Under the pieces are notes generated by a model. It made no database searches, was not told where the DNA came from, and saw only the letters and a program-made list of their open reading frames with translations. This document shows, piece after piece, positions 43,507-54,900 of a stretch of 64,000 bases of DNA; within the stretch, counting starts at the first letter, position 1, and every line of letters begins with the position of its first letter. The position numbers were made by a program, and so were the translations under genes. The DNA comes from Isochrysis galbana (taxonomy: Eukaryota; Haptophyta; Isochrysidales; Isochrysidaceae): assembly GCA_018136815.1 (NCBI GenBank), contig CM030931.1, forward strand, positions 1,152,898 through 1,216,897, given 5' to 3'.

Positions 43507-44521
43507 TCATAATAGAACCAATTCATCGTCAAACTCACCGATGACATACGGGTTCAATGCTTTATCAATCGTCAAGCGTCTCAAAGGAACCGCTGAATTC
43601 AACGCAGGCCGGACCTGTAGAGCAGCTGCAACGAGTGCCTCCACCTACAACGAAACGAGTAGCACGTGAGTTCAAGTCATCCGATGCGACTGCTTGGTCG
43701 TTGCACGGTGGGCTTGCCACGAAGGCGGTGCAACTCAAACGCCTCCTCATATCATTCATCTTGTGATTGGCCCATGTCTAGATTGAGCGGCGTGTACGTA
43801 GCCGTAGCAAAACAAGCATACCTCGTCTGATAGTATCGAGGCAAGCTCCATTTCGGGCGGAGTCACTCTTAAGGGTTCCCCCAATATCGGCGGAGGTGGC
43901 TGGAGGACGAAGAAGCGAAGAGAGCGCAGGGTGTGCCGCCTCCAGAGAGGTGAAGGCTGGTGTATCAGGGGGTGGAAGAGTCTTGTCATGGCTTATCTAC
44001 CGATTGAACAGAGTTGTTTACGTGAGGATTTTTCAACGCACCTGAGAAAGGCACAGCCGCAGCGAATAAATGGCAGAAGTCGACTGAAAGTCTTTGGCTG
44101 TGATTTCGTGATGAGTCTGTGCATCATCCTCGCAGTGCGGATTGGCCATCAACTTGTATGCCGAGACGAGAACCTGCCAATCACGGTCTTGTTGTTGCAC
44201 GCCGGCTGAGCTTGCCGAGCCGCTGCATCCGCTCAGTCCACGGTCTGCCGTCGGAGCCACTTCAGGCGTATATCCCTTCTTCAAATTCTTTGAGCGATAC
44301 AAGATCGTCACGGAAGCACAATAATAATTCGCAAATGCGATGGCATGAAGCTGCACGGGTGTGTCAGCAAAGCTCACGTCGATGAAGTGCTGATGTGTGC
44401 ATGCGGATGCTGACGTTGGCGTTGGCGACGGCGTGATGGTCGGGTTCAACTGACGCAGGTGTGAGCATACCCTGCTCGTCTCACTGCCCTCCATTGGGCC
44501 GGTCCGGCGTGGCGCAGCCAT
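43507..44521 (-). CDS. NICN1: Nicolin-1-like protein, three exons
   Basis: Homologue of nicolin-1, an accessory subunit of the tubulin polyglutamylase complex in animals, so a cilium or microtubule role is likely. Exons 44521-44042, 43956-43822 and 43644-43507 (minus), phase 0, give 250 aa (animal proteins about 213). Conserved order: FIDVSFADTPVQLHAIAFANYY, DWQVLVSAYKLMANPHCEDDAQ, IYSLRLCLSQPSPLWRRHTLRSLRFF, and a C-terminal NPYVIGEFDDELVLL that parallels the end of the animal protein. The N-terminal 45 residues are Pro/Thr/Ser-rich and poorly conserved. A Gly/Ser/Gln insertion sits before DWQVL. Introns have GT-AG ends. Confidence 0.85.
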
Positions 44522-44600
44522 GTTGCTCTCTCAACCAACTCGGGAGCAGCAGGCACAGATAAAAATGAAAATTGGACCTGTTCTCCTTCTCTAAAGTATA

Positions 44601-46225
<1,625 letters not shown>

Positions 46226-46227
46226 TA

Positions 46228-47212
46228 TGCCGAAGAATGGAAACACGTGGCCAGCTTATACACTTTGCCCCTACTAAAACACACAGACAAGCACCCACAC
46301 TTCAAGCACATCACCCACAGGAGACTGGGAACGCGGAACCGCTTCAATGAGGCGACCACGAAAAAATGCAGACTGTGCGGAAAACATCAAGAGAGCTCAA
46401 TCCACTTGGCCAGATGCCCCGCCACAAAAGAGGTCTTTACTACTATAGCAGCAGTAGCAGGATTCACCCCGGAACATAACAGGACGGCGACCCAAGAAGC
46501 GAAAGACAAACTGTTTGTATACCCGGGCACACCGACGCCCGATAGCCTCAAAACCATATACTTGATAGCATGGAGATTTATAATAACTGACTTCTATAAG
46601 GTCGAATACGACAACTACACTTTTCATCACATCCCCGTCATCGAGCGCACGCACTCTGACCAGGTTTACAATCCTCGTACGCGGCCTCGAACCCTCAAAC
46701 GACAACTCGCTAATGCGTACTAAACAAGCCTCCCGAGGCAGAAGGCCAAAGATCAAGGACACACGAGGCCTCAGCGCCCCGATATTCAAAGCAAACACAA
46801 AAGGTGCCCTCGTAATGAACACAAACCTGGCTTTGGTGGCACAAGCACTCGACATAGCTGAAAGACTAGCTTAACCTTCCAGCGAACGCCGCACCCCGCG
46901 CCCTCATGACCCCACGTCACAGGCTCAATGCGCAACACAGCCCCATACCCACGTTTCATGTGCCGACAACCACGAGAACTACAAGAGAAACCGGTCGTCC
47001 GATGGAACGAGAGAAGGCTGAGAAATCGACCATCGGGGATCGGTACACGCCGCCTGCCACTGGAAACCCCGAGCATGGAGCCCCTAAGTAGAGCACGAGG
47101 GGACGAGCCGCAAGGCAAGTGTAAGGGAGTGATAAGGGACGCGGGCGCGGCTGTCAGGGAAATGTCGCAGAGCCGCGCGCGCGGTGTGAATATTAAGAAG
47201 TTTTTTTTTATG
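46228..47212 (+). pseudogene. LINE ORF2 C-terminus and 3' UTR
   Basis: The reading frame from 46247 encodes a C-terminal LINE zinc knuckle (CRLCGKHQESSIHLARCP, CxxC...HxxxxC) followed by a hydrophobic helix region (TIYLIAWRFIITDFYKV) and a stop at 46723. Further on, a frame ends in IGDRYTPPATGNPEHGAPK at about 47090. The 3' UTR with GTAGAGCACGAGGGGACG and a T-run ends near 47212. It starts right at the edge of the foldback element, so the 5' part of the LINE is missing. Confidence 0.8.
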
Positions 47213-48091
47213 TTTTCATGGACTTGAACGTGTACGTAAGTATCGCAAAAACTAAAGACGCTTACCGCTAAAAACACCAAGGGCTCGAGAACCCAACTTC
47301 GATCCGCGACCGGGGGCACCACGAGGCCGTTCGAGTCACCGCTCACCAAATGGATGCCGCTACTAGCAGCGACATGACGATGGCATCCGAGGAAGTGGAA
47401 GCTGAGGTGCTTGATGATTTGGATTTGGAGCGGTACTTGATACTTGATACTTGCTAACCTGCCGGCTGAAGACGAAGACAACTTAGACCTCGGCGTGTTA
47501 GTGTTAGCATGGTGGATGGTGGATGGAAGCAGCGCGACCACAGCGGCCCGGGTGGGCTGCCCGTCCTTGCTAAAATGGCCCGACGATATCTCGGTAGGCC
47601 TGCCTGCGAGCTCGGCCGGAGTTGAACGAACGGATGTGTTCTCTAACAACTAACAAAGGCCGGTAAGTTGCACGATGACGATGATCTCAAGGCCTCCCAA
47701 GCAGATGAAAGCTTAGAGCATGCTTTGCTCGCAGCAGCCAATTGTGAATGAGTGAGAGCTTGATTGAGCTTGAGCTTGCGCATTTATTTATCATTACGTG
47801 GGCTCGCACGCACGCACGCACGCACACGCACGCGCACGCGCGCGGGCGGTATTAATTGGGTATTAACAGGTTATGCCCCATATGCTAAGTACCTACTTAG
47901 AGATAGTGCTCCACTGCTAAGTACCTACTTAAAGATAGTGCCAAAGCGTGGTAGATAGCCAATAGCCAACTAAAACTTGTTCCACGCCTTACCGAACACG
48001 AGACTGACCTGTCCCATGCACTAGTACGTGTCAATCTACAAGACTATACAATCCTTGGGGCGCGAAAACAGAGGGCTCGAGAGAGAAGCGG
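47213..48091. other. Intergenic with small repeats
   Basis: No gene supported. Contains a GCAC/CGCA run at about 47805-47845 and a direct duplication of about 30 bp (GCTAAGTACCTACTTAGAGATAGTG type) at about 47883-47940, with an internal TAAGTACCTACTTA palindrome. Confidence 0.4.
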
Positions 48092-48481
48092 ATGGCGGTC
48101 GTGAGCAGCATCCGCGACAGCAGTTCTCGCACAGACGCTGTCGAGACCATACAAGCGGCTGCTCGCGGCTGGCTGACACGATTGGAACAGCAGCAGTGTC
48201 GCAGTGCATTCGCCTCGCTTCTCGCTGAGATTGAGGGCGAAGAAGCATTGTGCCATCTGGGTTGGGGGCGGTATGCGAGCAGGCCTTGCTTCTCGGTGCT
48301 GGAGCCAAATAACGAGGTCCAGACCGCAGAGCATGTTCAGATGTCGCATGCTCCGAACTCTGAGCTGAGCACGCAGAGTCTCCATGCGGAGTTGAGAGAA
48401 CTAAAGCTGGCTCTCGCAAGAAAGCGAGGGAAACGAATCCCAGACATGCGTTCTGGAACTTTGCAACAGCTGCCACAATAG
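48092..48481 (+). CDS. Small IQ-motif protein
   Basis: A 129-aa ORF with one clear IQ motif near residues 18-34 (TIQAAARGWLTRLEQ), a calmodulin-binding helix. A helical C-terminal segment (SLHAELRELKLALARKRGKRIPDM) resembles the coiled end of small flagellar IQ proteins. A calmodulin-dependent, possibly axonemal role is inference. It could be the last exon of a larger gene. The start is the first ATG in frame. Confidence 0.55.
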   Translation: MAVVSSIRDSSSRTDAVETIQAAARGWLTRLEQQQCRSAFASLLAEIEGEEALCHLGWGRYASRPCFSVLEPNNEVQTAEHVQMSHAPNSELSTQSLHAELRELKLALARKRGKRIPDMRSGTLQQLPQ

Positions 48482-49300
48482 TGGCGTCTTGAGTTGGGGG
48501 AGAGGAATGATATAACATAGTCCGCTATCCCATTTGCGCTCACTCATCGTTTGTATACACTTGGGCGATGAGGACATCACATCACCTTAAGCGACACTCG
48601 CCACCATCGCACACCTCCTACTCCAAGATGGCCATGCTGCAGCTAGCAGCCTTGCCTCTTTTCCAAGAAGCTTCAAACCACAATCCCAGCCCGCTGCTAT
48701 CTCAGAAAGGGGCCTTTTGAGGCCAGACATACTGGGGGATGCCCATCGCGAAACTCTTCGCTACACTGGCATGGCTTCATCTGTCTTGCATCCTATTTGC
48801 TTATCAAACAATGTGAGATCAGATGGCGACCTAGTATCTACCATGAGTAGGAACTGTCCTCATATATCTCATGATTTTATCGTCATCCTTTTTCTGAAGC
48901 GTTCCGAAGCGCGCTCAAGCTCCACAAAGCAGAAGCCTCTGTCCAGCTGGGTTTCGTCCCTTGTGCCCAACTAACTTTATAGTCACTTGCCATGGAGCGC
49001 GCCTCCCCTCTCCTTCGGGCCCTCCGCCGAGGGCGCCCCCCCAGTCCCCAGTCCCGATGGGAGCAGTCGCTGGCGAAGCGACCGTGTCCACCAGCAGAGG
49101 CTGAGCAGGTGCGTGCGACCCCGGTCGCCCCACACGGCCCGTGGCCCCGGCCACACCACGCACAACAGCCATGCTGCCCCCCCCCCCCCGGGAGGCAAGG
49201 TGTCGTTCCGTCAATTGTGGGGCATCAGTCGACTTGAGCGATCAAATGTCCATAGTATTTTAAAATAAAATAAGGGCTAGCCGTGCGTGGGGATAACAAC
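48482..49300. other. Intergenic spacer
   Basis: No gene with support. A GC-rich segment at 48990-49200 gives overlapping ORFs in all frames and looks like worn family A/B-type repeat. Confidence 0.35.
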
Positions 49301-49309
49301 TTTTTTCTC

Positions 49310-49750
49310 TGCTTTTCCCCGCGGTGCATGTTCCCCCGCGGGGACGCCGTGCGTGCGCATGCAAACGCTTTTCCTCTGCGTTTCCTCTAACTAAGGCCGA
49401 CAACTACATAAACATGCAGTTTAATGAATAGTATCCACTGGGCACCTGTGATGACTTGCAATCACATTGTGCACGCCGTGCATTGGGCACGGCGCGATGT
49501 GCATCGGTCCCCCCGCGGAGACGCCGTGCGTGCGCATGCCGACTTTTTCCCTCTGCGTGCCGCCTAAGGCGCACAACTACGTAAACGTGCAATATAAGAG
49601 ATGTTTCTTTACGCAGTGCGTGTGACGACTTGCAATCACATTGTGCACGCCGTTCATGGGCACGGCGCGATGTGAATCGGCCCCCCCGCGGGGGCGCCGT
49701 GCGTGCGCATAGCAACTTCCAGGAAGGTGCACGCCGTGCGTTCACTCTTT
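49310..49750. repeat. Tandem repeat, about 180-bp unit, 2.3 copies
   Basis: Units share CCCCCGCGG.GACGCCGTGCGTGCGCAT, CAACTAC.TAAAC.TGCA, ATGACTTGCAATCACATTGTGCACGCCGT and GGGCACGGCGCGATGTG. Copies begin near 49330, 49510 and 49688. Unit sequence has diverged 10-20 percent by eye. Confidence 0.85.
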
Positions 49751-50012
49751 CCGCGGGGGAACTCTGGGCGCGGAGGGCGGGCGGGAACCCTGGGGGCACC
49801 CCCTGGGACCGGTGGATTATTACAGTATATGGTGAGAACACTAACGTAAACAACTGGTCTGTCTTTTAGCACTCGCATCTCTCCCCCCCCCCCCCCGCCC
49901 CCCTCCCCCACCACTAGCAGCAAACGCACTTTCACAGTAGACAGAGGCGGGGGAGGGGGGGCGACGCGCCGGACGGAGAGCAGAGGGAGAGAAAGAGGGG
50001 GGGGGGAAGAGG

Positions 50013-50090
<78 letters not shown>

Positions 50091-51064
50091 CCGTCGCCCC
50101 CCCCTGAACCCGGGCGAGGCTTGTCGACGAAGTAAAGACGCGTGACGCGTGAGTAACATGCACCTAGAGAGAGACCAAGAGTCAAGAGTGCACCGAATGC
50201 ACCAGGGGTGCATTATAATGTAAATATAGTAAAGAGGATTGACCGAGCATCTGTAAGTAAGACACCCCTTCCTAAGCGGAGTACGGGGTCCGTAGCAAGC
50301 AAAAATAACACGCCCGAGGCACTCGAGGTGCTACTTGCTGAACTTGCCGTGGTGGCGCCGCACGATCTTGCGGCAACGCGCGCGCTTCTGTCTTTTGTGC
50401 CTTCTGGAGAGGGCGGAGGGAGGAGGGAGAGGAGGGGAGCGGTGCGCGCTCCATGACCCTCTTCATAAAGATAGTTGTTTGATATGGTGTTGAGCCATAT
50501 GTTTAGCGCGCGGCGCTGCCGGCAGCGACACAAAGCGAAAGCCATCCGGTGTGGAGGGGCGTAACTGTGAAAAATCCCAAATAAAAGAGCTGTCGAAACA
50601 AGCGAATGCTTGTTCGTGGGGCAAGTCCAAGTCTCAAGGGGCATAGAGCACAGTCTTGAGAAAGAGAGAGGGGGCGCGCGCGCTACATGGCGACACAAGC
50701 CACGGTGACACATCACTCACAAAACCGCCCAGTCAAATAGGGACACTCCGAAAACTCACGTAAACGTAAACAGTCGCCACAATCAAAGAATCGGGTCCGG
50801 AGAAGAATGCAGCCAACCAAAACGAAGCCACAACGAAGAGTCCCGAAGTAAACGGCGATCACCCCTCAAGAAACAATGCCCACCCTTAAGGTTAAAGACA
50901 CACAAGCCATCGGATCCGTCTAGAGTATTGAGGAAATACTCTGGATCCGACAAGAGCGCAGTGTGAATGGGCGTTACTTGCTTCTTTCTAGTTCACAGAA
51001 GTTGTGCTGCGGGAGAAATCTGATCACTTTGAGGCGAGGAGAGAAATTGATTGATCATTGATCT
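49751..51064. other. Intergenic with GA microsatellite
   Basis: A pure (GA)n tract covers about 50018-50090, preceded by C and G runs. The 50700-51060 stretch has ordinary base composition and likely includes the promoter and leader of the hydroxylase gene, but no motif stands out. Confidence 0.5.
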
Positions 51065-51799
51065 ATGCGCGCTACCCTCCAGGCAGCTCGAGTCTGCCGC
51101 ATTCCGGGCAACGTGGCCCGGCCCAACCCGAGCCTCTTCTACTATCCAGGGCTAAATTCTCGCCCGTGGTATGACATTGACTCGTCTCCTCAATTTGGCT
51201 GGGTGCGCAAGCTAGAGGCGTTAACGCCCCACATTGCTGCGGAGTACTGCGCTATGCGCAACGCGCCTGGTGGGCTGCCTCCATCAGACTACGAGGCTAG
51301 CGCTTCGGACCACGGCAGCGACCTTTACCAGGGCCAGCAATCGTGGCATTGGGCATCGTTCATTGACCGCGGTCATCTTCGGCCAGGTATGGCCGAGCAG
51401 TGCCCAATGACAGCTAGTGCGCTTCTTTCAGTCCCAAGGCTCTGCGTGGACTCCATGCCTTTTGCCTTCACCTTCTTCTCAACTCTGCGAGGAGGCTCGC
51501 ATATTGCTCCGCATTGTTCACCCTGCAATCTTCGTATCCGGGTCCATCTACCTCTGATTGTCCCGGACCCAGAAGCATGTGGCATTAAGGTTGCTGGCGA
51601 GACCAGGCGATGGGAAGAGGGCAAGGCACTTATATTCGACGACGCGTACGAACACGAAGTGTGGAACGACGGGGATTCAGATAGAGTCATTCTGCTGATT
51701 GACACGTGGCACCCTGATCTCACTCATGAAGAGGTGCGGGCGCTCCAATCCATGTTCGCAGAGGTACAAAGGATGTCAGACGAGCGAAAAGGTACTTGA
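51065..51799 (+). CDS. Aspartyl/asparaginyl beta-hydroxylase family protein
   Basis: A single-exon ORF of 244 aa with the 2-oxoglutarate/Fe(II) dioxygenase fold of the AspH family. Visible motifs: PWYDIDSSPQFGWV near residue 35; SHIAPHCSPCNLRIRVHLPLIVP, containing the first metal His (HCSPCN); CGIKVAGETRRWEEGKALIFDDAYEHEVWN, with the second His (EHEVWN); and the 2-oxoglutarate Arg in DRVILLIDTWHPDL. There is no transmembrane segment and no clear signal peptide, unlike animal AspH, so it is probably soluble. The substrate is unknown. The start is the first ATG, just after ATTGATTGATCATTGATCT. Confidence 0.92.
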   Translation: MRATLQAARVCRIPGNVARPNPSLFYYPGLNSRPWYDIDSSPQFGWVRKLEALTPHIAAEYCAMRNAPGGLPPSDYEASASDHGSDLYQGQQSWHWASFIDRGHLRPGMAEQCPMTASALLSVPRLCVDSMPFAFTFFSTLRGGSHIAPHCSPCNLRIRVHLPLIVPDPEACGIKVAGETRRWEEGKALIFDDAYEHEVWNDGDSDRVILLIDTWHPDLTHEEVRALQSMFAEVQRMSDERKGT

Positions 51800-51942
51800 T
51801 TCTTTCATGATAATCATATTTTTTTCAGAATAAACAGCTTCTTTAAACGCCCTGACCGGCGGAAGAACCAACACGGACAAATTTCAGGGGATACGAATGG
51901 GATCACAGCGGCTCAAGAAGCCCCTGTTGCGTTAGGGGGAGC

Positions 51943-54900
51943 GTGCGAACGCCCTCCATGCCCCACGACACGCTCTATTCTCTATTCTTAGAACGTGTCT
52001 CCCCTCCCAGCGCCCCGCCCTTCCCTCTCTTCCCTCTCTCCACGCCCGCATGCAGCCGAGATCCCTCTCTTGCGTTTTCCCTTGTAACCTCGGTCCTCCC
52101 CTTGTTTCCTTGGCCAGCGGGGTCGGGGGTCCTCCCGCGTCCCGCCCCCTCCCCGACCCGCCGGTGCCCCGTTCCCTTCGTCCATATCTTCTATCCTTTC
52201 CCTGTTCCTATCGTTTTTCGCCCCCCCTTTTCCCCTGTGTCTATCTTCCTTCGTCTTAGTGTTTCTCAGCGCCGGCGCTCCGAGGCACTCTCTGTCTCCT
52301 TGTCCTTCTGTCCTCCCTGTGCGTTCCCGTCCGTCGTGTGTCACCATGCAAGTTGAGGATTGGTACTCTTCATGTCACGCCGAACCCCCGAACGCCCTCA
52401 CTCCACACTCGCAGTCCCCACACTCCCACACACACAGTCTCACACCAGACACAGCACCACCACTCCAACCACAGCCAGGCCCAGCCACCGACACACCAAT
52501 CACAGTCCGCGAACAACATGGTAGCGGAGGAGTCGACTCACCCTCCCACCCAGCACACGCTCCCTCGCACCGTCTCCCTCCTTCCTCCCCGAACGCCATT
52601 GACCCCACCCCACAGCACCATCAACCAGCACCACAAACAACACAACAAACCACACAACAGACAGCACAGCCCCGTCCGTCGATCGCACCGTGTCGCATTC
52701 ATCCTAGATGATGCGATTTCTAGGCTCTTATTTCCAGGTCCTTCGTCGTGCGGCCACACGGCGAAGCTCAGGTACATCTAGGTTGGTAGGGTTCGTCCCT
52801 AGCGATCTAGAATTCGAGTTCTTGTTTCGTTCCTTCTAGCCTGTTTGTCAGGTCTAGATTCCAGGTTTCCTCCTTTCGGGTAATCTTGACCCAAAGGAGC
52901 CAGTTCGCCTGTCACTCGCTGCGCGCTTGTCTCAGGCTCTCGAGTTACCTTGTGAAGGCTTGTTTAGTTTCTTGCAAGGCTTGTTGTTTCTTGTTGGGTT
53001 CCGGTTCTTTCTTGGGACCTGCTGACTTTCGTTGTTGTCCAGGCCTGTTCTTCGTAGGTTCTGCTTGGCCTGGTTAGGGTTTCGTTGAATCCCCGCGTTT
53101 GGCGTTCGCGTTGGCGTTCGGAAACTTCCTCTCACATTCCCTAGGTCCGCTACCCTTGGCTTGTAGGTCCTTGCTTCTTTCTTCTCGGTCAAGGTTTTGG
53201 CGAGCGAGTCGGTTGCTCTAGCCGCTCGAGATTTGAGGTTTAATTTGCCATCTCCCCTTGGAGATCGGTGTAGGTTCGCTTCCTAGGTGAGGGAATCTTT
53301 CCCCTTGATGCAAGCTACATTCAAGCCTTGGCCCCTTTGGTGTTTCTTCCCCTTGGTTGCTACTCAGGGTTGTTCGTTAGAAGCGTCTAGAAGGTTCACG
53401 CTCAACGGCAAGATTTATTCGGTCGTGAAGACATCTCGTTGCGATCTGTATCCAAAGTGATCGCCGTGGTCGCGCGACATGACGCTCCCCTTCGGACTCT
53501 CCGCTACGTGGGAAGTTACAACGGAGACACGCTCCGGCCGTCGCTGCGGAGTCTCTCTCTCTCTCTCGCTCTCTCTCTCCGTCTCTCGCGACGTGTTTGA
53601 GTTATCGGTGATTTGGGGTCGCGGTTGCTTGATAATTTGCTTTGTTTGGGTGAATGATTCCGGTGTGTTCGTGAGTCGGTGTATCCTGTTGTTCTCAGGC
53701 TCTTTGTCCGTCGTTGTTCGCTGCGTCGCTGCACTCAAGCAGCCTAGGCTCCCTCCCTGAGGGAAGAGTTCTTTGTAGGTCTAACAATCTCTTAAAACCC
53801 AACACACTAGGGCCGCTAGGAGCGCCTCGCCGCCCCACAGTCCTTCGTTCGCCGTTCGTTCCCTGTCCATACACGGGCCATCAAAAAGCAACTGGCCTGT
53901 ACCTGACGGCTTCACTCCCGCCCCTGCAGCCTTCGAAGATTGTCGAGGGACGTCTATCCGCGATGGCGGATCTATCGCCGTCGCCCCACCGTGGCGCCCT
54001 TCGCAGCCGCACCTATGTGGGCATTGCCGGTGCAATGGCGGCCCAGTGGATGCCGGTCTTGCGCCGTTATGCGCGCGAAGCCAAGGCGTCGCGTTCGCTC
54101 GACTTCACGGTGGACTGGGCAATTTCCCAAGCCGCTGCCAGCTTGAGAGAACGCCCTTCGCTTTGCTCGACCGGCTTCGAACTGGCTGAGCCGAGGACGG
54201 CTCTGGCTCGCTTCATGGAGGGGGGAGGCGAGGCAGCTTCTAGCTCTCACCTCACGCCTCCCAGCGGTACGCTAGTGTCCGATTCGGTAGTCGTGATCTC
54301 AGACGCGGGCCCCGTTGCCGATGCGTCTCGCCTGCTCCATCGGAAGGACTCGGAAACCAACGCATCGCAAGACGGGACCGTGGCGGAAGTGGACTGCTTC
54401 ACGCCGTGGGAGTGGCCCATAAGGGACCGCTCTACAACGCCAGGCCCTCCAAACACGGTGAAGAAGCGCCGCAGCAAGTGGCAGGTCTTCGATCGTGATG
54501 TAATTTCGGGGGTCCATCGGTGGCAGGATGTCACGCCTTCCATCGCCCAAGAAATCGCTGAGCAAGCGGCAGCTGCGGAGCCGTCGGAACCTTCCATCTT
54601 GTCTCGACTGGGCTCCCAAGGCATCAATGCACTATCTCCGAGCGCCTCCTTCACGGCTGGCGACGAGGGAGTGGCCGAACTGACCAATTCGTTCGTAGCC
54701 GAAAGGCCACTCGAAACCTGGGATGTCGGGCCCGACTCGGGAGAAGATGACACGCCCGAGATGCCAGAACACCGGAGCATGCAGACCCTCGAGACCAAGC
54801 CCTCCGACGCCGCCGAAGGAGAGGGTACTCCACGGGCACTGTGTTGCGATGGGGCTGCCGCTAGGGGTCTCAGTGCGGCTGGTTTTTCCGAGTTGTCGAA

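Noticed and set aside
47280-47345. tRNA-like box (TTCGAGTC near a GGGCTCGAG stretch)
   Set aside because: No acceptor stem or anticodon arm can be folded around it.
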